DNA of 9,519 nt, from assembly GCA_009785705.1 (NCBI GenBank), contig WQVS01000054.1, positions 1-9,519 on the forward strand, written 5' to 3'. Position 1 is the stretch's first letter; each line of letters starts with the position of its first letter. The notes beneath the pieces are model-generated. The model did not search any database. It worked only from the letters and a program-made list of their open reading frames with translations, and had not been told where the DNA came from. Source of the DNA: Coriobacteriia bacterium. Lineage in GTDB: Bacteria > Actinomycetota > Coriobacteriia > WRKU01 > WQUG01. Shown here in pieces: positions 1 through 7,159 of the stretch. Position numbers and translations under genes: made by a program.

Positions 1-1
1 A

Positions 2-1261
2 GTGGGCATTATCACGGCACTTTATGGAGCCCTCTTGGCCTGCTTCCAGAGTGACCTGAAGAAGGTATTAGCCTTTTCAACCATAAGTCAGCTAGGTTTC
101 CTCTTCACAGCCATTGGCGTAGGTTCTGCCTTTGTGGCGGTATTTCATCTGACCACTCATGCCTTCTTCAAGGCTTTGCTCTTCTTGGCGGCAGGCATTA
201 TCATTCATGCCACAGGAACACAGGACATGAATAAGATGGGTGGGCTGCTGAAGCGCATGCCCATCACCTTCATAGTTTTCACTATAGGAGCCTTTGCCCT
301 AGCGGGAGTAATCCCCTTGGCAGGTTTCTTCTCGAAAGACGAAATCTTTAAAGCAGTGCTACACTTCGGGCATGACACAGGCCAATATCTAGCCTTTGCA
401 GGGGTAGTTCTTGTAGGTATGATGACGGCATTCTACGTAGTAAAGTCTTGGCTAAGCGTATTCTTCGGACGCTCAAGAGCTGAAGCGGACAAAACTCAGG
501 ACACTTCCATTTCTACGTCTTCAGATTCGGGCAAGCAAGACCAAAAGCATGAACACAGAGAGCATCCCCTAGAGTTAGCGCCAGTAATAGCCTTAGCAAT
601 TCCAGCTGCACTAGCAGGATTTGCTGTAATCCCTCTGGGAGTTTTCTTGGACTATCCTTCGCATTGGCCCCCGCTGTACATGATTGCCATATCAACAGCA
701 GTTATGCTGCTTGGGGCGATAGCAGGCGTCTTTGCTTCTGCCTATGCACAGATGAAGCGTTCTCGCGCCGCTGCACAAAAGGAAAGCGAGCAACAGGCTA
801 AGGCAAAGGATCGTCTCCGCTTTATAACAGCAGCAGCCGACCAGCGCTTCTATTTGGACGCGGTCTACGATTACGGAATCATCAAGCCTTATTTCTGGCT
901 ATCAAGGGCGCTCTGGCAATTTGATGAAAAGGTCATCGATGGGGCAGTAAATGCAGCAAGATTGCTCTATGAAAAGTTCAGTGCAGTACTCAATTGGACA
1001 GACAGTCGCATCATTGATGGAATGGTTAATGGTCTGTCTTGGACATACGTCCTGCTCTCTCGCTTAGCACGCGTTTTTGATGTTCGCATCATTGATGGGA
1101 TTGTTAATGGCATAGGTCAACTTTCAATCACTATTGGGGGGCGTTTGCGCACCATTCAAAGTGGAGATGTTCAGTGGTATCAACGCCTTGTTGTAGGGGC
1201 TGTAGTAATAGTTTTAGGGATACTTGTGATTTTGTATGCAGTTACATTGAGAGGGGCTTAG
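2..1261 (+). CDS. nuoL: NADH-quinone oxidoreductase subunit L (complex I, 5'-truncated)
   Basis: Largest antiporter-like membrane subunit of respiratory complex I, which couples quinone reduction to proton pumping. The 419 visible residues are the C-terminal part. The family is usually above 600 residues, so about 200-260 N-terminal residues lie outside the window, and the GTG at position 2 is an internal Val codon, not a start. Family signatures are clear: QSDLKKVLAFSTISQLG (residues 16-32), THAFFKALLF (52-61, with the conserved channel Lys at 57) and AGFFSKDEI (107-115, with Lys 112 on the later broken helix). A hydrophilic, His- and acid-rich loop follows at about 157-189. The tail carries YxDAVYD, then a triplicated (V/I)IDGxVN segment and a last transmembrane helix (about 393-415), as expected for the long lateral helix and terminal anchor. 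It is separated from nuoM by 3 bases. Identification is very secure. Confidence 0.97.
   Translation: MGIITALYGALLACFQSDLKKVLAFSTISQLGFLFTAIGVGSAFVAVFHLTTHAFFKALLFLAAGIIIHATGTQDMNKMGGLLKRMPITFIVFTIGAFALAGVIPLAGFFSKDEIFKAVLHFGHDTGQYLAFAGVVLVGMMTAFYVVKSWLSVFFGRSRAEADKTQDTSISTSSDSGKQDQKHEHREHPLELAPVIALAIPAALAGFAVIPLGVFLDYPSHWPPLYMIAISTAVMLLGAIAGVFASAYAQMKRSRAAAQKESEQQAKAKDRLRFITAAADQRFYLDAVYDYGIIKPYFWLSRALWQFDEKVIDGAVNAARLLYEKFSAVLNWTDSRIIDGMVNGLSWTYVLLSRLARVFDVRIIDGIVNGIGQLSITIGGRLRTIQSGDVQWYQRLVVGAVVIVLGILVILYAVTLRGA
932..1165 (+). repeat. Three in-frame 78-bp (26-residue) repeats in the nuoL C-terminal region
   Basis: The motif (V/I)IDGxVN begins at residues 311, 337 and 363 of the visible NuoL fragment (bases 932, 1010 and 1088), an exact spacing of 26 codons. 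Units 2 and 3 are also alike in DNA: 1007-1033 and 1085-1111 match at 24 of 27 bases. A weaker relative, YLDAVYD (residues 284-290), sits about 27 residues before unit 1. The known NuoL family usually has YxDxxYD followed by one or two (V/I)(V/I)DGxVNG motifs in the lateral amphipathic helix. The arrangement seen here suggests tandem duplication of that helical segment. Confidence 0.85.
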
Positions 1262-1264
1262 CTT

Positions 1265-2740
1265 ATGCTTTCGCTCATAGTGTTTTTACCTTTGGTCGGT
1301 GTTTTGCTTTGTGCGCTTTTGCCAAAGCGCTTTGAACTTTTGGCAAAATACATCGCACTGACCGTGACCTTGGCAAACTTTGGCCTAGCAGCCTGGATGC
1401 TGGTTGCTCACGGGCGCGGCGAAGGGATTTTGCTTGAAAAGAGCTTCACCTGGATACCACAGCTCAACATAAACTATCACATAGGGCTAGACGGACTGTC
1501 ATTCCCGATACTAGTGCTATCAACACTCCTTTTTGTTCTGGCAGTTATTGCAAGTTGGCGCGTTGACACTAAGCCACGCCTTTACTTCTCAATGCTCTGT
1601 CTGCTCTCCTTGGGTCTTAATGGAGTATTTGCTGCTCTTGACCTAGTTCTGTTCTATGTCTTTTGGGAGATTGTCCTTGTCCCCATGTTCTTCCTCATAT
1701 CCCAGTGGGGTGGGGTGCGTCGTCGCTACGCTGCGATGAAGTTCTTCCTCTATACCTTCTTGGGTTCAGTCTTTATGTTAGTTGGTATTGTTGCTCTATA
1801 TATTCTGACAGGCTCTTTCAATATGATTGAGCTGCAGCAGCTAGCACCTGCAGCCTTTGGCGGGGATGGTAACCTCTGGTCAGTCCAATGGTGGATTTTC
1901 CTAGCCTTTTTCCTAGGGGTAGCAGTTAAGATACCTATATTCCCCTTACATACCTGGCTGCCTGACGCACACGTTCAGGCACCAACAGCAGCCTCAGTTC
2001 TGTTAGCAGGCGTTATGTTAAAAATGGGGACCTATGCTTTCTTGCGTGTATTGGTACCCCTTATGCCCGACGCTTTCCAAGTCTGGCAATTAGCTCTAGG
2101 TATTCTTGGGGTCATATCTATCCTCTATGGTGCGATAGTGGCTTTCGCCCAGACTGATATCAAAAAGCTCGTTGCCTATTCATCCGTTAGCCATATGGGC
2201 TTTGCTATGGTAGGTATTGCTGCGGGTACTGCTACTGGCTTTAATGCCGCTATGGCAGTTAATATCAGTCACGGATTGACGACCAGTATGCTGTTCTTCT
2301 TGGTCGGCATGATTTACCAGCGCACAAAGACGCTTAAAATCTCAGAGCTGTCGGGTATTGCAGTACAGATGCCTCGTTTTGCAGGCTTCTTCTGCTTTGC
2401 TGCTTTTGCCAGTATGGGTCTACCTTTGCTCTCGGGCTTTGTGGGCGAGTTCTTGGCAGTGCTTGCATCATGGGAGAGCCCCGTACTGCCACCCATCATC
2501 ACTATACTTACCGGTATAGGAATCCTTTGTGGTGGTGCCTACATGCTGTGGTTATTGCAACGCAGTATCTTTGGCAACCCTTCTGCATTGGTAGAGGGTC
2601 AGAAGGATCTCAATCTGCGTGAAATGCTGGTTCTGACTCCGCTTGCAATTCTTGTAGTAGTGATGGGCGTCTACTGGCACAGCATCTTACAGTTCACTGA
2701 CCCCTTCGCCACTAATCTCGCAAGGATATTTGGAGCTTAA
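1265..2740 (+). CDS. nuoM: NADH-quinone oxidoreductase subunit M (complex I)
   Basis: Second antiporter-like proton-translocating subunit of complex I, a polytopic membrane protein of 491 residues, normal for the family. Visible signatures are GLDGLSFPIL (74-83), FYVFWEIVLVPMFFLI (130-145, with the conserved helix-5 Glu at 135), FPLHTWLPDAHVQAPTAASV (226-245, preceded by channel Lys 222), Lys 253 in LLAGVMLKMG, DIKKLVAYSSVSHMGF (298-313), NISHGLTTSMLFF (333-345) and MGLPLLSGFVGEF (384-396, with Glu 395 in the place of the distal-channel Glu). The ATG start follows a purine-rich GAGGGG (1251-1256) in the end of nuoL. Only 3 bases separate nuoL from this start, and 3 bases separate its stop from nuoN, so it is in the same operon. 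Nothing looks broken. Confidence 0.98.
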   Translation: MLSLIVFLPLVGVLLCALLPKRFELLAKYIALTVTLANFGLAAWMLVAHGRGEGILLEKSFTWIPQLNINYHIGLDGLSFPILVLSTLLFVLAVIASWRVDTKPRLYFSMLCLLSLGLNGVFAALDLVLFYVFWEIVLVPMFFLISQWGGVRRRYAAMKFFLYTFLGSVFMLVGIVALYILTGSFNMIELQQLAPAAFGGDGNLWSVQWWIFLAFFLGVAVKIPIFPLHTWLPDAHVQAPTAASVLLAGVMLKMGTYAFLRVLVPLMPDAFQVWQLALGILGVISILYGAIVAFAQTDIKKLVAYSSVSHMGFAMVGIAAGTATGFNAAMAVNISHGLTTSMLFFLVGMIYQRTKTLKISELSGIAVQMPRFAGFFCFAAFASMGLPLLSGFVGEFLAVLASWESPVLPPIITILTGIGILCGGAYMLWLLQRSIFGNPSALVEGQKDLNLREMLVLTPLAILVVVMGVYWHSILQFTDPFATNLARIFGA

Positions 2741-2743
2741 TCC

Positions 2744-4261
2744 ATGTATGAGGGCATAGTAACAACATTCGGATTTCCCCTTACAGGCTACGCTGCTTTG
2801 CTGCCTGTTGCCTTCTTGCTGATTGGTTTGTTCTGGGGATTGTTTGCTGACTTCTTGCCAGGCAGGAAGCGCTTCAAGAATCAAATGAGTTCTGCCGTGG
2901 GCTTTGTTTGTGCGTCCCTGGCAGCAGGTGCTAGTGCGATTATTTACTCTGGGACAGAACTCTTCGGAGGACGCTTCTGGTATACCTTTGATGCTCGCTT
3001 TGCCGCTACTGTTATTTGCGTGCTGGTGGCTCTGTGGTGCTTGTGGACTCTTGGCTCAGGAGTTGGGCGCACTAGGGAAGCTGTTTCATTGGCTATGGCA
3101 TCAAGCATTGGTGCCGTACTTGCCGTTGCAGCTACTGACATTATTGTACTTATTTTGGTGGTTGAGCTGGCCTCGATGCCCAGTTACGTTTTGATAGGTT
3201 ATCGACGCTATCGTATTCGCGGATTAGAGGCGGCCTTAAAGTACTTCCTCCTATCAGTGATGTCGACCTTGATTATGATTTATGGCTTCAGTTTCCTCGT
3301 AGGACTTTCTGCAGGAAGCAGCTTTACTGATTTGGCAACAAGCCTTCCCTCGACTCCTTTGACCTTTGTGGCCTTTGGACTTGTCTTATTGGGGCTCTTT
3401 GCAAAGCTATCGGTAGCCCCTTTTCATTGGTGGGCTCCTGATGCTTATGAAGGTTCAGAACCTTGGACTCTTGCCTTTGTCTCTGTCATCCCAAAAGTAG
3501 CAGTAGCTTTAGTTATGCTGCGTCTCGTGATTTCTGCAGCAGCAAGTGTGCCCTTGCTTCATGTAATAGTTACTCTTATGGCGATATTGAGCATGGTTAT
3601 AGGCTCTTTTGCAGCGCTTAAGAAAAACGATGTCAGGCGCATGATGGCTTACTCAGGAGTCGTTAATGGCGGCTATGTTCTTATAGCCTTGTCCATTGTT
3701 ACCTTGGGCGGAGCCTCTGTTGCCGCTGCCTTTAACGCAGCATTATTCTTCATAGTGAGCTATGCTATAGCCACGATGGGCCTATTGCTGATTGTTGCAC
3801 ATGAAGGCGGCAAAGTCTCAGACTTGAACGGCTTGTCACAGCGCAATCCCTTTATGGCGTGGAGTCTGGCCATCCTTGTATTGTCCATGATTGGTGCACC
3901 GCCCTTTCTAGGATTTTTCGCAAAATTGAATCTGTTCTTAGCTGCAATAGATGCCGGACAGATAGAGATAGTGATACTGGCGGTATTGGTAGTCGTAGTA
4001 AGCGCCTTCTACTATTTGCGCCTAATACGTGCAGCATTCTTTGGGAAAACAGAGAGCAAAGATTTCGATGATTCCTCAGCAGAGGCAGTAGAAGCGTTAG
4101 AGTTGGAGCGTGCTCAAAATTCTCCACTAGAGAAGGCAGACCATACAGAAAAGTCACCTTATTCACTGTGTGCCACCTTGGCGATTGCCGTTATAGTTTT
4201 GGCTGTTGCAGTTATGGGGGTACTCTACAGTCCTATAATGAGCGCACTGACAGGTGGTTAG
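2744..4261 (+). CDS. nuoN: NADH-quinone oxidoreductase subunit N (complex I)
   Basis: Third antiporter-like subunit of complex I and last gene of the nuo operon, 505 residues and mostly membrane helices. Key charged residues are present: Glu 141 in VVELASMPSYVL, Lys 166 in ALKYFLL, Lys 221 in LFAKLSVAPFHWWAPDAYEG, Lys 251 in SVIPK and Lys 394 in GFFAKLNLF. The GAPPFLGFFAK signature (384-394) is typical of NuoN. Two things stand out. The segment MAYSGVVNGGY (301-311) has Asn 308 where most NuoN and NuoM proteins have His (as in SSxxHxGY). Also, a long acidic hydrophilic loop (about 434-470) precedes the last helix. The start ATG lies 3 bases after the nuoM stop, with GGAG at 2732-2735 as a plausible ribosome binding site. 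The gene ends just before a strong terminator. Confidence 0.97.
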   Translation: MYEGIVTTFGFPLTGYAALLPVAFLLIGLFWGLFADFLPGRKRFKNQMSSAVGFVCASLAAGASAIIYSGTELFGGRFWYTFDARFAATVICVLVALWCLWTLGSGVGRTREAVSLAMASSIGAVLAVAATDIIVLILVVELASMPSYVLIGYRRYRIRGLEAALKYFLLSVMSTLIMIYGFSFLVGLSAGSSFTDLATSLPSTPLTFVAFGLVLLGLFAKLSVAPFHWWAPDAYEGSEPWTLAFVSVIPKVAVALVMLRLVISAAASVPLLHVIVTLMAILSMVIGSFAALKKNDVRRMMAYSGVVNGGYVLIALSIVTLGGASVAAAFNAALFFIVSYAIATMGLLLIVAHEGGKVSDLNGLSQRNPFMAWSLAILVLSMIGAPPFLGFFAKLNLFLAAIDAGQIEIVILAVLVVVVSAFYYLRLIRAAFFGKTESKDFDDSSAEAVEALELERAQNSPLEKADHTEKSPYSLCATLAIAVIVLAVAVMGVLYSPIMSALTGG

Positions 4262-4314
4262 GACAGCAGGTGCACTCGTAGTTGTTCAGAGCTAAAGCTT
4301 GAAGCTTGACCAGT

Positions 4315-4350
4315 AAAAACAGCTCACTATTTTCGCAGTGAGCTGTTTTT
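4315..4350. terminator. Bidirectional intrinsic terminator between convergent operons
   Basis: The arms AAAAACAGCTCACT (4315-4328) and AGTGAGCTGTTTTT (4337-4350) are perfectly complementary over 14 bp around an 8-base loop. The GC-rich core is followed by a T-run on the plus strand (4346-4351), and the A-run at 4315-4319 gives a U-tract for minus-strand transcripts. It lies 53 bases after the nuoN stop and 37 bases beyond the stop of the last minus-strand gene, so it can end both operons. The rest of 4262-4387 holds no gene. Two AAGCTT palindromes at 4295-4300 and 4302-4307 are present, with no evident role. Confidence 0.92.
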
Positions 4351-4387
4351 TATTGGAACTTTGTTTTGATGCAGGCAGTTTGCTTGG

Positions 4388-4633
4388 TTAGACAGTACTG
4401 ACCTCGTAGCTGGGACTTTCGGGTCCTGCTTGTACAGCTTCCGCTGCGTCTTCTAGAGACCTACGCGCAGTTTTCAAGGCTTGCTCTGCTGCTGCTAGCT
4501 CTGCTTCTGCCAGGTTGGCGTGACCGGCCTGATGGCGCAGCTCTTTCATCCAGCTAGATATCAGGGCAGTTTGCTGCTGTGTCATTTCAATTGCCATTTG
4601 TAGTTGGCCATGGTTAACTCCGTTGTTACACAT
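4388..4633 (-). CDS. Small Ala-rich helical protein of unknown function, downstream of trxA
   Basis: This is an 81-residue open frame that I do not recognise. It begins 12 bases after the trxA stop on the same strand, with AGGCAGGT (4647-4640) as a modest ribosome binding site, and ends just before the terminator, so it is probably the last gene of the trx operon. The protein has no signal peptide and no membrane segment. Residues about 10-69 look continuously helical, and 38-68 are Ala- and Glu-rich with regular Leu/Ala spacing, suggesting a coiled coil or helical bundle. The tail (70-81) is Pro/Ser-rich. There is one Cys (residue 2) and His at 8, 34 and 38. Met 13 or Met 17 could be alternative starts, but the ribosome site favours Met 1. 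It could be a small regulatory or scaffold protein. Operon position and length support a real gene, but function is open. Confidence 0.7.
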   Translation of the reverse strand: MCNNGVNHGQLQMAIEMTQQQTALISSWMKELRHQAGHANLAEAELAAAEQALKTARRSLEDAAEAVQAGPESPSYEVSTV

Positions 4634-4645
4634 AAGTTTACCTGC

Positions 4646-4963
4646 CTATACAGCTTGTAGTGTAGACAACAGCTTTGCCTTGGGCATGCCGCCACTTACA
4701 CGTTGAATCATTTTGCCGTCTTTGAAGATGACAAAGGTTGGGATTGACATTACATCAAACTGTTGGGTTGTTGTGGGATTTTCATCCACGTTAATTTTTG
4801 CAATGGTGAACTCTGGATGCTCTGTAGCAACTTCAGTCAAGATAGGCTCCATTGCACGGCACGGACCACACCAAGGTGCCCAGAAATCAAGCAGTAGTAC
4901 ACCGCTGCTCTTTTCAACATCATCTGCAAAGCTAGCGTCAGTAACGGTAAGTAATTCGGACAT
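4646..4963 (-). CDS. trxA: Thioredoxin
   Basis: Cytoplasmic protein-disulfide reductase of 105 residues, the usual size of a single-domain thioredoxin. The active site WCGPC is at residues 31-35 (Cys 32 and Cys 35). The buried Asp 26 in LLLDFWAPW, the KINVDENP strand (56-63), cis-Pro 75 in MSIPTF and the GGMPKAKL segment (91-98) all match the classical fold. No signal peptide or membrane anchor is seen, so it works in the cytoplasm with the reductase encoded 22 bases upstream. AGAAAGG (4980-4974) gives a reasonable ribosome binding site for the chosen ATG. Typical substrates are ribonucleotide reductase, peroxiredoxins and methionine sulfoxide reductases, but none is encoded in this window. 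No residue needed for activity is missing. Confidence 0.97.
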   Translation of the reverse strand: MSELLTVTDASFADDVEKSSGVLLLDFWAPWCGPCRAMEPILTEVATEHPEFTIAKINVDENPTTTQQFDVMSIPTFVIFKDGKMIQRVSGGMPKAKLLSTLQAV

Positions 4964-4985
4964 AAATAATAAACCTTTCTCTCGT

Positions 4986-5930
4986 TTACTCTAGTTCGTC
5001 TAAGTATTTTAAGGCGCTGAAGGCAGCTGTTGCTCCGCTTCCTGCTGCGCTTATTACCTGTTTTAAGCTGCTGTTAGTTAGGTCTCCTGCGGCAAAGAGG
5101 CCAGGGATTCCTGCTATACTTCCATCAATTTCTATGCTGACATGACCGCGTTCTGCGCTGGTGTCTACTAAGTCTGCCACAAGTTCGTTGACAGGATTTG
5201 TTCCTACGAATTCAAAGACTCCGTCAAGATTCAAGACCTGTTCGCTCTCATCCTTAGTTGATGCGATGCGTAGGCCCGTTACGCGCGTGCCGTCTCCCTC
5301 AATTTCTACAGGGACAGCAGACAGTACCAGCTCAATTTTTTCGCTAGCTTTTACACGCTGTACCACGATGGGGGATGCGCGGAACTCGTCTCTGCGGTGT
5401 ACCAAGTAAACCTTGCTTGCGAATTTTGCCAGAAACAGCGCTTCCTCTAGGGCCGCGTCGCCTCCGCCAATGACAGCAACAATCTTTTCCTTAAAGAAGC
5501 CAGCATCACAGGTTGCACACCAAGAAACTCCGCGTCCTGTGTAATAGTCTTCACCTGGGATCCCTAGTTTGCTCGGAACAGATCCTGAAGCGAGCACCAC
5601 TGCGCGTGCAGTCCAGGTATCGCCTGCGTCTGTCTGCAATTCAAAGTTACCGTCGTCTTGCTTTGTCAGCTTAGTAACAGTAACAAAAAGTTCAATCTGT
5701 GCCCCGAACTTCTCTGCTTGGGTTGTCATGAGTCCGCCTAGCTCGACACCAGCGACACCTTCAGGGAATGCTGGGTAGTTCTCTACCCATTCAGTGGTGA
5801 CAATTTGACCACCTGTCATTTGCTTCTCAAAAATAACGGTGTTCACTAGGCCACGTGCTGCATAGAGACCTGCGCTCAAACCTGCAGGACCGCCGCCAAT
5901 AATGGCTATGTCACAGTGTTTGTTGCTCAT
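4986..5930 (-). CDS. trxB: Thioredoxin-disulfide reductase (NADPH-dependent flavoprotein)
   Basis: Transfers electrons from NADPH through FAD and a Cys pair to thioredoxin. It has 314 residues, normal for low-molecular-weight bacterial TrxB. Domains in order are: FAD-binding GGGPAG (12-17), the TGGQ segment (39-42) and ENYPAFP (50-56); a NADPH domain with redox CATC (Cys 138 and Cys 141), GGGDAALEEA (155-164) and HRRDEFRAS (178-186); then the second FAD segment with AAGDL near the end. The HRRxxxR motif supports NADPH rather than ferredoxin or other donors. The ATG overlaps the stop of the upstream gene as ATGA (5930-5927), and GGGAGGT (5940-5934) is a strong ribosome binding site, so translation is likely coupled but can also start independently. 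trxA follows after 22 bases. Confidence 0.97.
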   Translation of the reverse strand: MSNKHCDIAIIGGGPAGLSAGLYAARGLVNTVIFEKQMTGGQIVTTEWVENYPAFPEGVAGVELGGLMTTQAEKFGAQIELFVTVTKLTKQDDGNFELQTDAGDTWTARAVVLASGSVPSKLGIPGEDYYTGRGVSWCATCDAGFFKEKIVAVIGGGDAALEEALFLAKFASKVYLVHRRDEFRASPIVVQRVKASEKIELVLSAVPVEIEGDGTRVTGLRIASTKDESEQVLNLDGVFEFVGTNPVNELVADLVDTSAERGHVSIEIDGSIAGIPGLFAAGDLTNSSLKQVISAAGSGATAAFSALKYLDELE

Positions 5931-7159
5931 TGTACCTCCCCCGAATCTTCTAGTTCTGGTGGTAGGCCCAGCTGTCCATCGAATATTCCTTGCCCGATGC
6001 CTTGTTCTTGTTCATCGATGAACTGTAGTGCTGCTACCGCCTGGTTGAAGGCTATTTGCATTTGCTGGTTGCTGCTGCCCTGGGTCAGCTCTATGACATA
6101 CTCCATTTGTGCGCGTCCGCGCTCAAAGTCGCCTATGCCAACCATGTACAGTGTTCCTAAATTGAGGTTTGCTGCAACATTGTCAGGTTCTGCGACAAGC
6201 ACCTCTTCGGCAATCTGCATGGCACGTTCTATATTGCCTGTTCTAAAGTGCAAAATCGAAAGGTTTAATTGTATTTCAAGATTATCTGGCTGCAGACGAA
6301 GAGAGCGTTCGAAATAGTCAATACTTCTGCGTCCATCACGTATAACTGCTGCCTGGTCGTTTATGCTGCGTGCAAACTCTACACGCTCAAAGAAGAAGTC
6401 AGCAAGAAAGTCCAATGATTCCATGTCATTGGGGTTAGATGATAGGGTTGCCAGTGCATCAAATGCTAGCTCTTGTTCGGGGGTAAGTAGTGCTCGCTGG
6501 TCGGTGTTAAGTGTTGCAAACCCACTGTACCCAGGGACATTGTCATTAGCAAAGACCCCAGCTGCCCAGGCAATTGCTAGAACTGCAAAAAAGACACCTA
6601 GTGAGACACCCAGGATGCCCAAGGGCACACGATAGCGTTGGAAGGGGCGTACGATATAGCGCTTTGAGAAGGGTACATCGTCACCGCTGCCGTACTGCTC
6701 TACATCGATATCATGGGTCTGTGCCTTTAAAAGTAGATTCAAGTCATTGGTGACTAGTTTAATCTTGCAGTCATTTTTGATGGCATCGCCACGCAAATCG
6801 GGATGGTTTTTTAGCAGATAAGCGGTTGCCAGAATCTTGTCATCAGATGATCGAGTCGTAAAGCCATCTGGCAAGGGAATACCTGAAATATCTAGAGGTA
6901 CTACGCGTATTCTGCCGCCATTGGGCAGGTCTACACCATCAATTAGTGAGGCACCTTCTGCAAGGTCAAACATCAGACGACTAACTTCACGTCCTCTAAA
7001 GCGCAAGTCCGCATCAACACGTGCCACTTTCAGCTTGTCCAGTTCTGACAAGACAACCTCTGGAATGACGATTTCTGTGTCTTTGTATTCCAGTAGGGCT
7101 GTAGGTTTTGTCAGTAAGACATTGGTGTCAAATATGACTATATTAGATAGCTTTGTCAT
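5927..7159 (-). CDS. PIN-domain protein with transmembrane helix and TPR-like C-terminal region
   Basis: This 410-residue protein has three parts. Residues 6-155 look like a PIN RNase fold of the kind found at the N-terminus of PhoH2/YlaK-type proteins: IVIFDTNVLL (Asp 11), IPEVVLSELDKLK (Glu 39), SSDDKILATA (Asp 106/107) and LVTNDLNLLLKA (Asp 139) supply the acidic metal-binding set. No PhoH ATPase follows. After a basic stretch (166-177, KRYIVRPFQRYR) comes one hydrophobic helix at about 178-202, so the positive-inside rule puts the PIN domain in the cytoplasm and the C-terminus outside. Residues about 245-383 contain TPR-like helical pairs, clearest at 277-360 (PDN turns at 291 and 325). 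The tail is acidic. AAGGAG (7176-7171) sits 11 bases before the ATG, which overlaps the upstream stop as ATGA. Its RNA or protein target is unknown. The PIN and TPR calls are fairly firm; the nuclease activity is inferred. Confidence 0.88.
   Translation of the reverse strand: MTKLSNIVIFDTNVLLTKPTALLEYKDTEIVIPEVVLSELDKLKVARVDADLRFRGREVSRLMFDLAEGASLIDGVDLPNGGRIRVVPLDISGIPLPDGFTTRSSDDKILATAYLLKNHPDLRGDAIKNDCKIKLVTNDLNLLLKAQTHDIDVEQYGSGDDVPFSKRYIVRPFQRYRVPLGILGVSLGVFFAVLAIAWAAGVFANDNVPGYSGFATLNTDQRALLTPEQELAFDALATLSSNPNDMESLDFLADFFFERVEFARSINDQAAVIRDGRRSIDYFERSLRLQPDNLEIQLNLSILHFRTGNIERAMQIAEEVLVAEPDNVAANLNLGTLYMVGIGDFERGRAQMEYVIELTQGSSNQQMQIAFNQAVAALQFIDEQEQGIGQGIFDGQLGLPPELEDSGEVQ

Noticed and set aside
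2904..3194. 96-residue Leu/Trp-rich plus-strand frame inside nuoN
   Set aside because: It is the other-frame reading of hydrophobic codons of nuoN, so the apparent membrane character is a by-product.
3852..4166. 104-residue open frame on the minus strand inside nuoN
   Set aside because: It lies entirely antisense to a clear nuoN reading frame, has no ribosome site of note and shows no family signature.
4295..4307. Two adjacent AAGCTT palindromes after nuoN
   Set aside because: Too short to be an operator or recombination site on this evidence; no further copies or flanking structure seen.
5916..6317. 133-residue plus-strand frame across the trxB start and the PIN gene
   Set aside because: It is antisense to two well-supported genes and is rich in Ser, Cys and Pro, typical of a shadow frame.
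5927..7159. PIN protein as the toxin of a toxin-antitoxin pair
   Set aside because: It is much longer than VapC toxins, carries a membrane helix and TPR-like region, and has no small antitoxin gene directly upstream.
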